Part shown: positions 12,194-27,100 of the stretch, one piece after another
How the letters are laid out: the number at the start of each line of letters is the position of its first letter
Numbering within the stretch: position 1 is the stretch's first letter
Assembly: GCA_905250025.1 (NCBI GenBank)
Contig: CAJNOJ010000163.1
Location: 178,051 to 242,050, forward strand
Direction of reading: 5' to 3'
Origin: Adineta ricciae
Lineage: Eukaryota > Rotifera > Eurotatoria > Adinetida > Adinetidae
Length of the DNA: 64,000 nucleotides
The notes under the pieces: generated by a model
The model's input: the letters and a program-made list of their open reading frames with translations, nothing else
Told to the model about the DNA's origin: nothing
Database searches by the model: none
Translations under genes and position numbers: made by a program

Positions 12194-15100
12194 TCAAGAT
12201 GAGACGAAATTATCAAATGAACCCAAATATTCCAATGCGGAACGGTAGCAAAATTGATATTGATCCTAGGAAAGAGAAAAAAGAAATATCTCATCGATGT
12301 TTTTCGTTCTGAAGATCTTTACCTCAGTTTGAACAAGTGCAGGTCGTTGTGTACGCAAGAGTTTCACCGTTTGAAAAACATCAACAACACCTTCGTATCG
12401 AATTCGTTCCAGAACAACACTTAATGTGAGAAATACACCTGTTCGTCCGGCACCTAGAAGAAAACAATGCGTATGAGCATTTGGAGAACATTTTTTTTTG
12501 TGTAAATCTTTACCAGCTGAACAGTGAACAACAATCGGACCTTCTTGACCGAAACCTTCTTTGGTCTTATGCACTTGTCCGATAAAATCAATAAAACCTT
12601 CGCCGACTTTGGGTACACCTTGTTCAGGCCATTCAGTGTACAAGAAGTGACGAACTGTTCGAGATTGTCCATCCTAGGAAGAAAAATTTCGCATAAAATT
12701 ATTCTAATTTCAAGTTCATGTCATACTCGAGAGTCAGTCACTTTGAATTCACTCAATAGATATTGTGGCATGTTGTAAGCACCAACTGGATCGACAACAA
12801 AGTATCCATATCGTGCCGATCGATCTGTTGGCCAGTACTGAGTACATTTCTCTCTGCCCATTTCTTTTAGTTTAGTTAACATCACAATAATAGTGACGTT
12901 ATGTTCCCAAACCATCCGCCAGAAGTCATCAACCGTTTCCGTCAATGGTCCTTGAGTTGCAATATAACCATTTTTAAATCGATAGCCCTAAACCATCATC
13001 GATGATCCAATCAAAAAGAACAGATTCAATTTTGGAAAAAAAACTTACATCGATGTAAGACGCATTGATATAATCTGAGCCTTCGACGCCGCGCACTGGA
13101 GATAGACATACTCGAGTATTTTCATCTGCAAAGACAAGAAGATAGTTAAGGTTTGGAAGATGTTGTAAACTTACAAGGAAGGATATTCACAAGACGATTT
13201 TTGAATTTATTCGCTGGATTATTCGCACTCAAGAACTTCGATGGTTGCGCTTTCACATTTGCCAAACGCTAAATGAGAAATTGTTCGTGAACGTCTTCGC
13301 TTTCTATTACAGATTCATTTACTTTAAATTCAAGTTCCATGTCTGTCAATGAACTATCATTTATTGGCTGTAGTAATCGTTGTAGATGTGTCAACAAATT
13401 TCTTGCTGGGACTTCTGTTTGACCTGACTGGATAGCTTCATTAATGGCTTCATAGATAAATATATATTGTTCTTCGGTTTGAACAATATAATTTCTATTT
13501 CATAGAATCAAATCATCGATTTATTCGTTCATTATCTTCGACAAATCTTACCGTTGAGCTCTCAAAAGAGTGACATGTCCGTAGATATCGATGGTTTTTT
13601 CCAATTTTAATCGTTCTAGTAGAGCATCCACTACAATAAAACAGCCAGTTCGACCGACTCCAGCCGAGCAATGTACAACTATCGGTCCAGCATCAACTGG
13701 ATTAAGAACTTTAACACGTCGAACAAACATTAGAAACGATGTCGCATGTTCTAATATTCCATGATCTAAAAACAAAATGATCTTCAGATCAGACAACAAG
13801 CTCTGCATTAGCATTCGTACCTGGCCAAGCTGTGAATTGACAATGTCGCACTTCTCGTTTTTCTGGATGGCCAGTCTATAGATACAAAGCATTTTTTACA
13901 GTGACAATTGTCCTTGTCAGTCTTACCCAAGCAATTGTAAATGTTCGAATACTATACGATGATAGTTCAATAAAATCCGTTAAAGTAACTTGAATTGATC
14001 CATAGACTTCCGTTCCTCTCGATGGCCAATATTGATCACATTTCAATCGATTTCTTTCTTCCAATTTTGTCATCATTACAATACATGCTGAATTCGTTTC
14101 CCAGATCATTCGCCAGAAGTCGGCAAATGTGTTCGGCAAGGGCCCTTGTGTTGCGATATATGCATTTTGTTTTCGATATCCGTCGAGATAATTAGCATTG
14201 ATATAATCACTGCCTGCAATACCATCGATAGCATGGAGAATTACACGAGAATGATCATAAGCGATCACATTCGCATAGCGATTTTTCGGTTTGTTGTACT
14301 CGAATTTAGAATTTTCCCATGAAAATTGTTGACCAGGATCGATCGACTAAAAGAAAGAACGGAAATACTAGGTCGAACGATGAAACGATAACTTACTTCG
14401 TATTCTTGAGAGAATTTGTAATTATCAGCAGCTTTCAATCGCTCGAGATGTTCACCGAATTCATCGATATGTATCGGAGGATGAGTATTGACGGGAACTT
14501 CTTTAGTAATCGTATGATATGTATTGGATGGTTGGGTTCGCCGAAATTCTACAGGTTCATTCGATGATGCTGGTGAAATAGTCGTTGGTATCATTGGCAT
14601 TTGCATTTCCATTGTTAGAACTTTAGGTGTTAAATCGAATGGCACACATTCGGGTGGCGGTGTTAATGGTTTCTTTTTTGTTCGATTATATTTCAATATG
14701 AAGATGATAACAATCAGAAGGATTAAGAAAATCAAAACTATAATGCCAAATATCCAAAGAAGGCTATTGAATGTATCTTGATTTTGTGGTTGAACAATTT
14801 TTGGTAATAGATTCACGTCAATCGTTGCACTTGATGTTGTTAAATTTTCCTTTTTACGGTTAAAACCCCAGGAAACTAATTTGACTTTACATACGCTCGA
14901 TAATGGAGAATTATTATAGACTCGATGATGAAATGGGTCCCAATCACGTGTTTCTTTACCATCGCCTAATACAAATACATCCGGTAACTGAGATTCATTA
15001 AATACCGCCGCTGTATAACAACATTCTTTCCGACCCTATAGAAAAATAAAGGCAACAGTCAATAAAACAACAGATGTGACTTCTTTGTTCGTATGTACCT

Positions 15101-18100
15101 CTTGCGGAACATATTGTTGATAAGATATATGCTCGATCAGATGAACAACAACATAGTATCGATCGATGGGTCCATTCTTTGTTGATGCACGATGGAGACG
15201 TAAATTAACTTTTGATGCCTGCGTTGGTCTGCCTGATGTTTGCAAAAGAATTCGTCGGTCTTGTTCAGGTCGATCAACATATGGAGGTGCATCGTAATCA
15301 GTAGACAAACGTATCGTTGCCGGTCGACTATAGATTTTAATGGATGATTGTTCAGATGATGAGATAGTACCAGTGAGATTGAATGTATATTGAGTATTTG
15401 GTACTAAGCCTGTTACTAGCCATTCACGCGAACCTTGAGTTGCAGGTATTGATATCAGACCAGCTAAGTTATGATGTGATGTACTACGTGTTGTTCCCAA
15501 GCCATCGACATAATTTTGAATTCCTTCGTAATGTACCTGAAAAGATAAATAGGAATCGAGACACTGTGGCTTCTTGTCATGAAGAATCAAACAAACCTCA
15601 AGTTTTTGTATATGTCGGCGATGATCAGGATTTGTTTCATTGAAAAAGAACAATAATTTCACACTATTAGATGTCAGGTCAACGTAAGTTAGATTGTATG
15701 GACGACTTAAATGGTCGTCGTAATGAATAATATCTTTGGAACCTAAACAAATGAATATTCAGGAAGATTTTACATAGGAAATCAGATCTACATAGTTCAA
15801 TTGACAAAGGCGTTCTCTTTTCTGACAAGTTCTCGTCCTCCGTCAATCAATGTCGTCTGTCTGTTCATTTCTTTTTCTTGTCAAAGAATGTCATTCGAAT
15901 GTTGCTGAAAATAATTTATCATCCCAACAGAAATCCTCCAAACTTTCCAATCGATCAAAATAATCGAACTAGTCGCTCGGATACCAGTACACCTATCAGC
16001 ATGACTTGACATTCCATCATTCATCTATACATTCATTAACTTTGAGTCTCTTTTTGATCCGATCTTGACACGTCATGTAACTGTTCCTTATTCTCATGTA
16101 AAAGTAATTTTCTTCTATCATGCGTCTATATCAAAGTAACAGAAAGTACTCCGAGGCTTTTTCAATTACTTTCTATTCCTTTAACCTATTGTCAAACTGT
16201 TTGAGACTAACTTCAGTCAAAACTATCGATGTTCTTTCTAATTGTCAATGCATGACTTGGTAACAATGCTATTACCAGCAAGAAAATTGATTTCTTTCTT
16301 TTTGTCTGTGTCTGAACCATCTTTTCTTAATAGAATCGATATCGCAATTGAAAATATGTGACACTTCGTTCAGTTTTTTGATTTCATCATTAAAACCTAA
16401 TCCATTTTTTCTTGTTCCATTAATTTTTCTCCTTAATCTCAAGGGATAAAGATCTCTACAACTGATTATTGATCTCAACGGACAACCTAATAGAATTGAT
16501 GATTACTGTGTATGAGAATCTCTCCTAAGATTGATCATTCAGCTCGCTCTGCTACTGGTCAGTCGAATAGATCAATTTTACAGACCAATGATTACATGAT
16601 AGACACATCATCACGTCCATCAGCAGACGGAGATCATTAAAAGAATATGCACATGACGAATCGATCACGAAGAGACATGTGCATATATTTATTTTTCGCT
16701 GTTAGGAATGCAAAGAACATCAATTAAGATCAGCAACATTTTTCTATCCATGCTAAACAACAACTCAAAACTGCCAAAATTTTCCTTCTACACCTTCGTT
16801 CTCATCTCTAATAACATACCCTGCTCGCTTTAAAAGAATTACTAGTATTTATTCACTCTGGTTAATTGAGAAGAAAAGAGACATGACATGCACAAGAAAA
16901 ACCATTTTCTGTCATGCAATAACCACAAAAAAGACTTTCACAACTCGTAGACTTACGACGATAGATATCAGCAACCTGAATTTCCGACAATTCACCTTCC
17001 CGTGAGCTTGTGCCTGGTACATAATGTGGATCGTGAATATTTGCGGATGAAAATTCGGCGCTAACACGAACGTTATACATAGCATCAGGCTTCAACCCAC
17101 TGATAATAGCTGACGTCGAACCGGGATTCGACGGTGAATATAATGACCATTTATTTTCAGCTTTATGATCAGCTTTATCATTGTAATGAATTATATACCG
17201 TGCTACTGTTGGATGATAAACAGGCGACCAGAAAACTTGAACTGTGGTATCATTGATACGGACGACACGAACGTCACGTGGCGCGGGATCTAGATAAATA
17301 AAAGTGTAGGTAAATATTTGATCGTTCAAAGAGTATCTTCTTCTTTCTCGTGTGTTTTGTGTCTTACAAGGTGATGAACGAGGTACTTGCGCATAATAAA
17401 TATTTGGACGTAAAGTAGTATTCAACGTCGGATGAGGATTTATGAAGAAGAAAAGAAATATGAGAAGAAGAATGTGTTGAAACATGAAGTGAGGCATTAA
17501 AATAATACTTGGCTTGGTATTATTATCGCTGTCTTTATCATTATATAATAGACGTAAGTTGTTTCTATTCTTTAGTTTTAATACAATAATCTATGATGAA
17601 AGATTCATTGGCGTGGTCTTTCTTCTTCTTTTTTCGTTTCTTTTTTTTTCTTGTTTAATAATAACCACAGTAGAAATGGAGAAGTTGAGAGAGAGAGGGA
17701 GAAAATGAGAGGAAAAAACGATCAAATTTTACATCTGGGCAATGTCAAGAAAAGAGACTTTCTTTCATTGAACGTTCTTTCTCTCTTTCTCATTCTATGT
17801 TGCTCTATGTGCTTGCTTTGTTCTCGTTTCTTTCTTCAGGGCAGTTAATGCCATAGAAAGAAAAGAATAGGATGAAGAAGAAGAAAAAAAAACTAAGAGT
17901 AGATATCTACTACAACTATTCTCTTAGCCTTTTTTCTGTCTGCTTAGAATATGCAAACAAAAAAAAAGAAATGTGCTTTCGCTTCATGAAAGAAAGAAAG
18001 AGATGGAAAAGAATGGGAACAACAGAAGAAAAACAACGAGAAATTCTCGAATGTAAAAGCGTGATGAAGTCGAATCGTCTATCACACGCATGTTTATATA

Positions 18101-21100
18101 TCGACATTCATCTCAAGAGATGTAATATGAAGCTGTACTCATGCACATGATCTGATTTCTAGCAAAGAAGATGCTCTTCTGATTTGCTTATCTGATTGAA
18201 CATTTATATATAGATGAAGAACGAAGAGAAAATGAACAAAGATATCGATCCGATTGAAAAACCTTGGAAATTCTCGTTTTATATGTCAATCGATCATCGA
18301 AGCTTTTCTCCGTGTAACATCAATCAAACATAATAATAGCTGCCACTCATCTAAGTATATGCGCATGAATTTATGAGAGAACGTCGTTCTGTCAACATCA
18401 GTCTTTTCTTCTCTTATTGAATCCTAATATGTTTGAAGAAGTACGCGACATTAAATACATATTGATGAAAAATGACCGACTGAATCCTAATCGTTAAATA
18501 TTCACATCTAAACTTACTAATTATATTGACATAAAATTGATATTCAATTTTCGACGAATTCTGTCCATTACGATCGGAACACAACGCCGAAAACAGCACG
18601 GTTTGATTGGGATGAATACCTTAATACCGAGAAGATGAAATCAATCGAACAAGAATGGAGAAAGTTCATTTACTATGAGGATCATTGGGATTGATTTGAA
18701 AATCCAACTTTTTGATTGAATTGTCGAATGATTGACTTTGAATCGTGCGATTTTTCGGTCCCAATTCTGTCGCAACAATGTAAACTCGATCGATGGCATT
18801 GACATTCGATGGTAAATCCCAGGTTAAACTCAATGTATGAGCGTTGACAACGTACGCAGTTAGATTACTTGGGATTAGTTGTCCTAGAAAAAAAATGAAA
18901 GATTTCAATGAGCGGGAACGAAATTTTTTTCTCTAAAATGAATGAAAAAGAACGAATCTGCCATTTCTGCTGTTTATTCGCAAGAAAATGCTTTCATCAA
19001 GTGGACATTTATCATTCAGCAAATCTTCTCTCGAATCGAAATGAGAAAAATTCTAATGCGATGCCGTCGATCAACGAGATTTGGAAAACTGAAGCCAAAC
19101 TTCATTCATCGCCTCTCTACGATCTACCGTTGTGTTTCCACGAGAATTTCTTATCGAATCAACGAACTTTCACCGAAGTTTGACAGATTGAATTATTGAA
19201 CTTAATCAAACATTTGAATTCGATTAGAGCAATTTGTCATCACGACAATCATATGAAAGTCTCATCAATCGCTTGCCCAGTCCACCAACGAGTGAAATTA
19301 GTTTTCAATTATCAATCAAGAACGATGTGAGTGAGAATGGTTTCTATGCCCAACAAAATCAAACCTTAGAAAGTCAACGTAATTATGTCTGACAATGAAG
19401 TTTCTCTTCATTGACCATAAGAAGTTATCCAAGAGAGAGAGAAAAAGATTCGACAGACGAGACGCTTTTAACAACAAAGAAAATTCAAGCGAAAATAACA
19501 GGATCTGTTTCCGGAAATAACTAGAGAGAAAAGCATTATCAACATCACGACTTCCATTAGCGTGTGGAGGAGTAGATAGAAGAGAAAAAAGACTTGGAAG
19601 GCTGTAAAATTAAACTTTTCAATGCGTAGCTCCCTTTGGAAATGCTTCATTTTAGAACTTGATGAACAAAATTCAACTAATGAAAAGACCTCGTACTGAT
19701 CAGGCATGTCAATGTCAATTTTTAATTTCTAAGTTAAATTTGATTATTTAGTCGACTTTATCTCTTTTCTAAAACAACAGAACAATGATGATGATTCGTT
19801 TGATTCATTATCAGCCGAGAATTCTTTCACGATAGCAAATAAAAAGCTAGTAAATAGAATTTTCCTCATAGAAAATACACTCATCTTTGAGACATAATAG
19901 AAATCGATGAATGAAGGAAATTTTCTGAAAAGATCGTCTCGAACAAATGAAAAATCGCAATTATTCGACAAGAATTGTAATTACATTGCAAAACAAAGCG
20001 TGATTTGTTTCTCAAGTCTCTTCTAGTCAACACATCGAATCTTCAGTCTGACTTTTCTCCAATAACAATTACTCAATTCATTCAGGATATCAATACAAAA
20101 CACGAAGCGATAATAGAGCCACCGAAACTAAATGATCCGCCTAGAAATTCTAAAGGAAAAAGTTCTTCTCACAAACAAAGAACTGCTCAATCACCATCAA
20201 TTCCGAAATGTTTTCAATTGAATACGAATTCGAATTTCTATGAAAATCAACTTTTCCAATTAAATCTTTTCGATCCCGTCTTATTTCAATGGAAACTCAT
20301 TCGTTCCAAGAACGAAATCCATGAATTTTGTCGAAAACAGTCATTTGTTTCGACAAATACGTCTCAAACTTCGATACAAGCATTGATAACATACATTCAA
20401 TCACAACGACAATATGTTCCGGCAGACTACTCATCGTGGGATACCTCATTTCCGTCATATCATCCTTTGAAATGTTCTTTGAATAAAGTCTCGTCGTTCA
20501 ATGAAAAATTCTTGATTAAAAATCCTCACGGGCGAACTGGTCTATCAGGTCAAGGTCTATTCGATATCATTGGTCCTAATCGTTACACGATCTCACTCCA
20601 CCTTCAACGAAAACACCACAAGAATTATATTTTATTACTTAAAAATTCTCGTCATCAATATGAATTGCCGAAAACGAGTCCGATCAAGAAAACTTTCCTA
20701 TGTCGCACCCTCGATGTCATTTATCTCGATCATCCACTGAACACCGACGATGCATGGATCGAAATGGAGATCATTCTGATTGAAAATTCTCGAATAAACT
20801 CTATGACTAACTCCTGGTTTGCAATCGATGATTTGTCTGAATGCAACGATATCGAACCTTTTGATTTGAATTTAATCAACTTTTATCTGTAGACTTCAAA
20901 TCTAATGTCCATCAGACGGTCAATGATGCTTAAGGCTACTCTTTGCTCCATTTGACAATCTCCAGTAGTCAATACTTTCTTTGTGTCTCTCTGCTTCTTT
21001 TCTCGCTCATTCACTTATCGAATCTAGTCGATTTCCACATGATTTCTCCGGCACTGGCGAAAGTGAAGAAAAGAAAGAATTTGTCTAGTTTGTGATTTCA

Positions 21101-24100
21101 TTTTCATTGATTAAATCTAGAAGAATGAGCAATAATGAATATTGAAAATCATCTTCGTCGCCTTTGTTGCTTCTATTTAAGAACATTGTATAGATCTATT
21201 TGAAGAATTTGATCAATCAAGACATTTTCTTCCTTTCACTTCATTCTCGATCAAGTGTCTTTAAGTAAAATATGAATTAGTTGGGTGTCTGTCACGCACT
21301 AAACAGAGAACGGCGACTTCCGGCAAGCCTACACACATGCTCAATTGAACATTACGATGACCAGTTCTATTTCGACAATCGTGACCTATGACATGCCGAT
21401 GATGTAACGAGAAACAAAACAAGTTTTCCCAGCAGTTAAGAATAGTAAATTAGATACAACATCTTGTTTGAAAACATCACCAGCCGGACAACAGTCAATC
21501 GAGCTAACCTCATTAGACATTTTAGAACATTACACAACTAACACGCATGCTTTTCTTGCCGAAGAATTTCTAACTAACTCACACAAATGTATCCACCTGA
21601 ATTGCCGATTGAACTCATTTATCTTTCAGCAGGATGTATATACACATTCATTATAGGAGAAAAAAGTCTCTACAAAAATAGACAATTATTGATAGACATC
21701 TCACCACCCTCCTACGACGACGCAATGCGCAGTAGAGTACGACTGACTAGGAGTAGTAGTAGTAGCAGCACTATGTCTTTGTGTGTGCGAGGAAGAAAAA
21801 AAGTCGAGCATTGCATAAGAACTTTCATTATTGATTTCTGTCTGTTTGGTAGGAGAGTAGTGCTATTGCTACTACTCCTAATAGTGATGAGCACACATCG
21901 GCAAGATAACGACGGATTCTTTCCGTGGAGTTTTTTTTTCTCTTCTTTATAACAATTATTGCTCTTCAGTATATAAACAAGGAAGAGAACTAAGGATATT
22001 TATGTGAAAAAAAAACGCTCAGAGAAAATAGAAGAAAAAGAAAACGTAATTTTTCTTCTCATTTTCTCGTTTTTCGAGCATTAAGGGCGTGTCTAAAGAT
22101 CATCAAGATGATCAATCACTTTTCATCTATATACACGCTAAGTAATCTTTCATAACGTACATATATACTCGAATTATAAATAATAGAAGGTTAAGGCAAG
22201 GCAGATATAGAAGTGTGTGAGAGAGAGAGAGAGAGGGAGAAGAAAAAAGATTATGATGAGAATTCTTCATTTAATTCACTCACTAAAATCTTCTTTTGGA
22301 ACAGTAAAGATATATGGCACACTTGGTTTTCCATCGCCTTTTTTCGTAAAGGCTTTCACTTGCGCATGATACGTCGTTCCAGGCGTTAAATTTCCGACGA
22401 TATCCCAGTATCGAGTACCGATAGTTCCTTCATAGTTACGATGAACGATTGGTGGTTGCATTGACAAAGGTGCGAAAACGATAACGTAGAAACCTTTAAT
22501 CATCCCACCAAGTAACGAGATATCATCGGGATTGTTGGTATCAAGTGGATATATCCATGATATATTAGCTGCTGTTTGATTGATCATATATGCGCTTACA
22601 TTAATCGGTGCGACAAGTGGAACTAAAAATGATAGGATGACGAATATTGACCACATCCGCATACGAATTGCTTGACTGACTGGCTGACGTTGTTGAAAAC
22701 AGATCGAGCAGATCTACGACAGCCAACTGTTTCTTTCTCCGCTTCTCCTCTTCTCTCTTTCCTTTCTTTACATCAACCAGCATCTATCCGAAATTATTTT
22801 CCCTTCTCCTTTTTGCTCTCTCTCCTCTCCTCTCCTCTCCATCTTGTTCTCCTCTCTCTCTCTCTCCGTTTCATACTTTACAATAAGCATCGTAGAGCAC
22901 AGGAACAGTTTATTCCATTTATTTCGTCATCTTTTCTTCGATGACACAAAGACAACGACGACGACTTCTTCATTAGAAGATCTCCGCCCTTCTCTATTGC
23001 AAACGAGCAGAAGGGAACACACACATTTCAATACTATGTTATTTGAGAAATTATCTTTTCCGCCGATCATCCGATACGGAGTTTCAAGCTTAAAAAGCAC
23101 GCTAACGATAAAATTAAGTTTTCCTAATCAGTTACTCAATTTTCTTCTTCTACATCGTCATCCCGGATATATTTATATGGAGATATTTCCATTCTTTTTA
23201 CATATTTCTACGGTCTAATGATGATTATCAGTTGATATATTCAAGTGTTAACACATTCACTTAACTGAATGAAAGAACAACACATTTTTTTTACAAGAGA
23301 ACTAGACAAGAAGACATTGATGATGTTTTTATTAATTGTGGCATTTGAAATGATATGGATACATCCAATGGGACAGATAAAACGGACAGTTGTCCGTCTG
23401 TCGGACTATTTTGCTTAGTAATGCAATGGATGCTCGTTTGACTAAAAGATGATCAATTGTTACTGTCACTCTAAATTAGCTGACCAATTCTTCTCAGTTG
23501 AATACGAGAAGAGAAGAGAAGAGAAGAGAAAGAAAGAAAGACAGACGTTGGATTGACGCATCTTGGAATATCTTGTCGTCTAGAAATGCTCGTCTACTTA
23601 ATTTTATTTGGCCTGTTACTTGTTTATCAAGCAGAAAAGAAAGTAAGTGAAAGGTAATTTTAAGAGGTTCGATTGTTTCTTGTTCTTCCTCTTCTCGTGT
23701 AGCTTTCTGAACGAGCGAACAAGTGTAATAGAGAAGGAAATGAACCTTGAATGTGTCATCTTCCGCCAGAGAAATGCAGTTATCTTATGTGCAATGCAAC
23801 CAGGCATAGCTGACACATCTTTTTCTTCTTACGCATTTTTTTTTCCTATTAAGAATTTCTTCCACGACTTGTTACGATTACTAAGCTCATTTGTCGTTAG
23901 TAATAAAGCCGACTGGAAACATCTATATTGATTCTAGTCTTCCCTCTCGTTTTCCTTTCTAAATGTATTTGAAGAAAAGCTATAGCTCAACATGAGCCGA
24001 CTGATAGTAATTGAAAAAAAAAGTTAAATGATGGCGACGACATCAGGGGGTAGTCATGATAATGATGACAAGAAATTGTATCGAGACTCTACTGGGGATT

Positions 24101-27100
24101 TTCCTGTTTTCTGCCTAATCGTATCCGAAATATCTCTTCACGAAGATTTTCTCGACCTAGTTTTCTGCTTGACTAACCACATCCGCGTCGATCATTTAAT
24201 GAAGCAGGTGTACGATTTGACAATAGATTTGTATTAAAGCACACGTCCGTGTCAAACAAGATTTACCAAACTGATTTTCTTCCCATCCATATCAACGTAA
24301 CTCGCGATATATATAAGCTTGAATTCGTTATTGCCTGCTAACGATTCTCTGTTTGACGTAAAGGTCAATACTTAGTGCAAAGAAAAGAGTAGGTTCGATT
24401 GACGATTATTAGTGGGCAAACGTGTACTTTTCCTGTCTTGCGTCACTCCCTTTCTTTCACATAAGTAAAAAGCAACGCGAGAAGGAGGATACTTGCTATT
24501 CTGTAATTGATTAACCAAAAGAGAAACCGAAAGAGATTTGCCCAGACATTATGTGATGAGATTGAACAAATCTCGCTCGTTGTTTGAAAGAATTTTGTAA
24601 AATTAATCAAAACGAATCTCATCATTTCTATCAGACTTAATCTAAGAAAGAAAAAGAAGATTAGACGAAAGAATATTTTCCTTGTTTGCAAGGCTAAACT
24701 CTCCATTCTTACAGCTAATTCCCTGTTGAAGAAAAAACAAATCGTCAGTGCTAGAGGGAATATCAGGACGAACTTTGATTTTTCTTTCATGAAATATTTA
24801 TTTCCGAATGCAATGATTACTTTTTGATTAATTCAAAATTCAACCAGATTCGTGTCTCGAAGCATGTTTATTCTCTTCCAAGCTGAACAAGACAGATTTG
24901 GATTCAATCATGAATTGATTTGACACAAATATCCATGTCGAATGATCGATGATAATCAACAATGAGAAATCTGTCAAACAATTTGATTGCTAAAAGGAAT
25001 ACAATATCAATTTCATGCTTTGTGTACACAAACATGTATTGTATCCGATCAAGTGGAGAGAAGAATGATACAAACCAATACTATTCATATGTTTCTAATA
25101 AAAAGATACTGCTTCAAGGTGGAGAAGGGCAATCAATAAATGCCCATTAGGTTTCTTAGTGCAATTCAAATGTATTTCGAGTAGATGTTTACACCTTGGA
25201 TACTCGTTACAAATCAATGGAATGCTTATCATCGTATACATTAGAGAAGTATCTGGAAAGACGCGATTGTTGAGAATTAAAGTTTTCACTATGCTTTTAT
25301 AAGGAAAGAAAAAATGGAGTGTAAAATGTGAGATTATTCGAAAGAATAGAGTCGAACACTCGAAAAATGAAAAGTGTAGGATAAATATCTTCGAAAAGTT
25401 GAAGTAAAGCACAATCTTGAACTATCAATGTCATTGTCAAGTCTTTAATTTTCTTTTATTATCATATTTATACTCGCGATGTCAGATTGGATCATCGAAC
25501 AAAGATTACTGTCATATCCACTTAAGATTTCAAATAAAACTCAACGAGTCCTTAAGTGACGTATTCTTCTTCATGCGGTTTTACACGTTCGCAAGCATCG
25601 AAAAGTTCTGTTTCTATTCTATTGAGATCAGAATCTGAGAAATATTGTTTTCCTATTTCCAACCTACACAATTTGATTCCAAAAACTCTCCAAGGACGAA
25701 TAATTGAAAATCTAACCTACGAAGAAGAAATGCGAATATTTGATTGCATTCGTCCTCAAGTATGAAACTAAACAAAATCGAAACTATTCAAGTATGTTCA
25801 TCGAAAATTCATTTTCAATCGCATACTTCTCCAAACATTGCTCTACACACACACACTATTCTTTGATCTATCACGTAGAAAAAGAATGCATATTTCTGTC
25901 TAGACATCGTCATGCGCAGTCAGTCAAGCATTGTCCGATTCGAACAGGAAGTTACCTGTTTCGTCTGTAAAGACTTCGACGCGTGTCGACGGGCCTGACG
26001 AATCGGTATACGATGAGTTGAAGTAAGGTTGAAGAATAATTTCATATTTGGTGATTGGACGAAGATCTGTTAGAAATATTTGAGTGTCATTTGTTTGTTT
26101 TACTATCCAGGATTGATTGGAATGGATTGGACGATATTTTATCGTGTAACCATAAACATTCGCTGGTAAACGCGTTGGTTTCATCCATGATAAACGTATG
26201 AAGTCTTTATCGGTAGCTAATATACGAATATCGTTGGAGATTTGAGCGAAATTATTCGTAATAAAAAAGAATATCGAAGAAAGAATGATAATAAAATAGA
26301 ACATTTTGTCTATCTAAGTCGAATTGAGGACGAAAGAGAAAGAAAAACAGAATGATTTTTTTGTTTTCGGAAAATTGAAAGTGGATTGTTTACAGTACAG
26401 TTTGAGTCGAATAAACAAACTGGACAAGAGTGTGAAAGAAGAAAAATGTGAAGAGACCATGATCATGTGCAATCAATTCTTTCTCTCTCAAACACATAGA
26501 GAACGGAAGCAGAATGGAAGAAGAACAAGAGCGACCTCGATCATCACCACCATCGCCTGTTCGGCTCGGCGAGAGAGAAATATTGCTTTAACTTAATTGC
26601 ATTGTCCTCAATACATACTGTAAAATACAATGGATTGAACGATGAATAAAAACGAAGAAGAAGAAGAAGACGAAGAAAAAGAGGAAAGAACAGAAGAACA
26701 AAAAATAAAAGAAAATCATTGTCTCGACCGATGGTCGTCTAATTAATTCAACAGAATTTGATTCATCATTAACAGTGACTACATCCGACAAACATCTATC
26801 TTCGCACATCAACATACTGATCTATTAATTCAAGATTTCCCGGTACGCGAGACTCTTCATCAGCAAGTTTATCCTTTCCTTAGCAAAATTTGCATGTGAC
26901 ACATTGGATCTAAATGTCACATAAGTAGTTACTTCTTCCATTCTAATCATGCAAAAAAGCTGAGTAGAATGAATTGTCCTTTGTTCTTTTCCTCAGGATC
27001 GCCTGCTGACGTTGCATGTGCTCATTAGTCGTTGAACACCTGCTTTAAATGAAACTGTACAACACACACACACAGAGACTAGATGAGACAGAATCATGTT

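Larger units (their letters stand above)
22633..25966. other. Long phosphatase intron (about 3.3 kb), no supported exon
   Basis: Separates the FN3-4 exon (about 25967-26240) from the FN3-5 exon (about 22286-22632) of the receptor phosphatase. It is full of polypurine/polypyrimidine tracts. Several open frames of 60-125 codons occur on both strands. One plus-strand frame near 25600-25765, ending [10 protein letters not shown], has a protein-like composition, but no start, splice partner or family was found. Confidence 0.4.

Noticed and set aside
21587..21952. Plus-strand frame with PPSYDDA and a poly-Ser run in a phosphatase intron
   Set aside because: It has a PPxY-like motif, but the Ser run is an AGT repeat, no splice partner or family is visible, and the tail is hydrophobic low complexity. 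Kept only as a remote possibility.
25485..25765. Possible small plus-strand gene in the long phosphatase intron (frames beginning [11 protein letters not shown] and ending [10 protein letters not shown])
   Set aside because: The composition looks protein-like in two short pieces, but they are in different frames, no good splice pair joins them, and no family was recognised.
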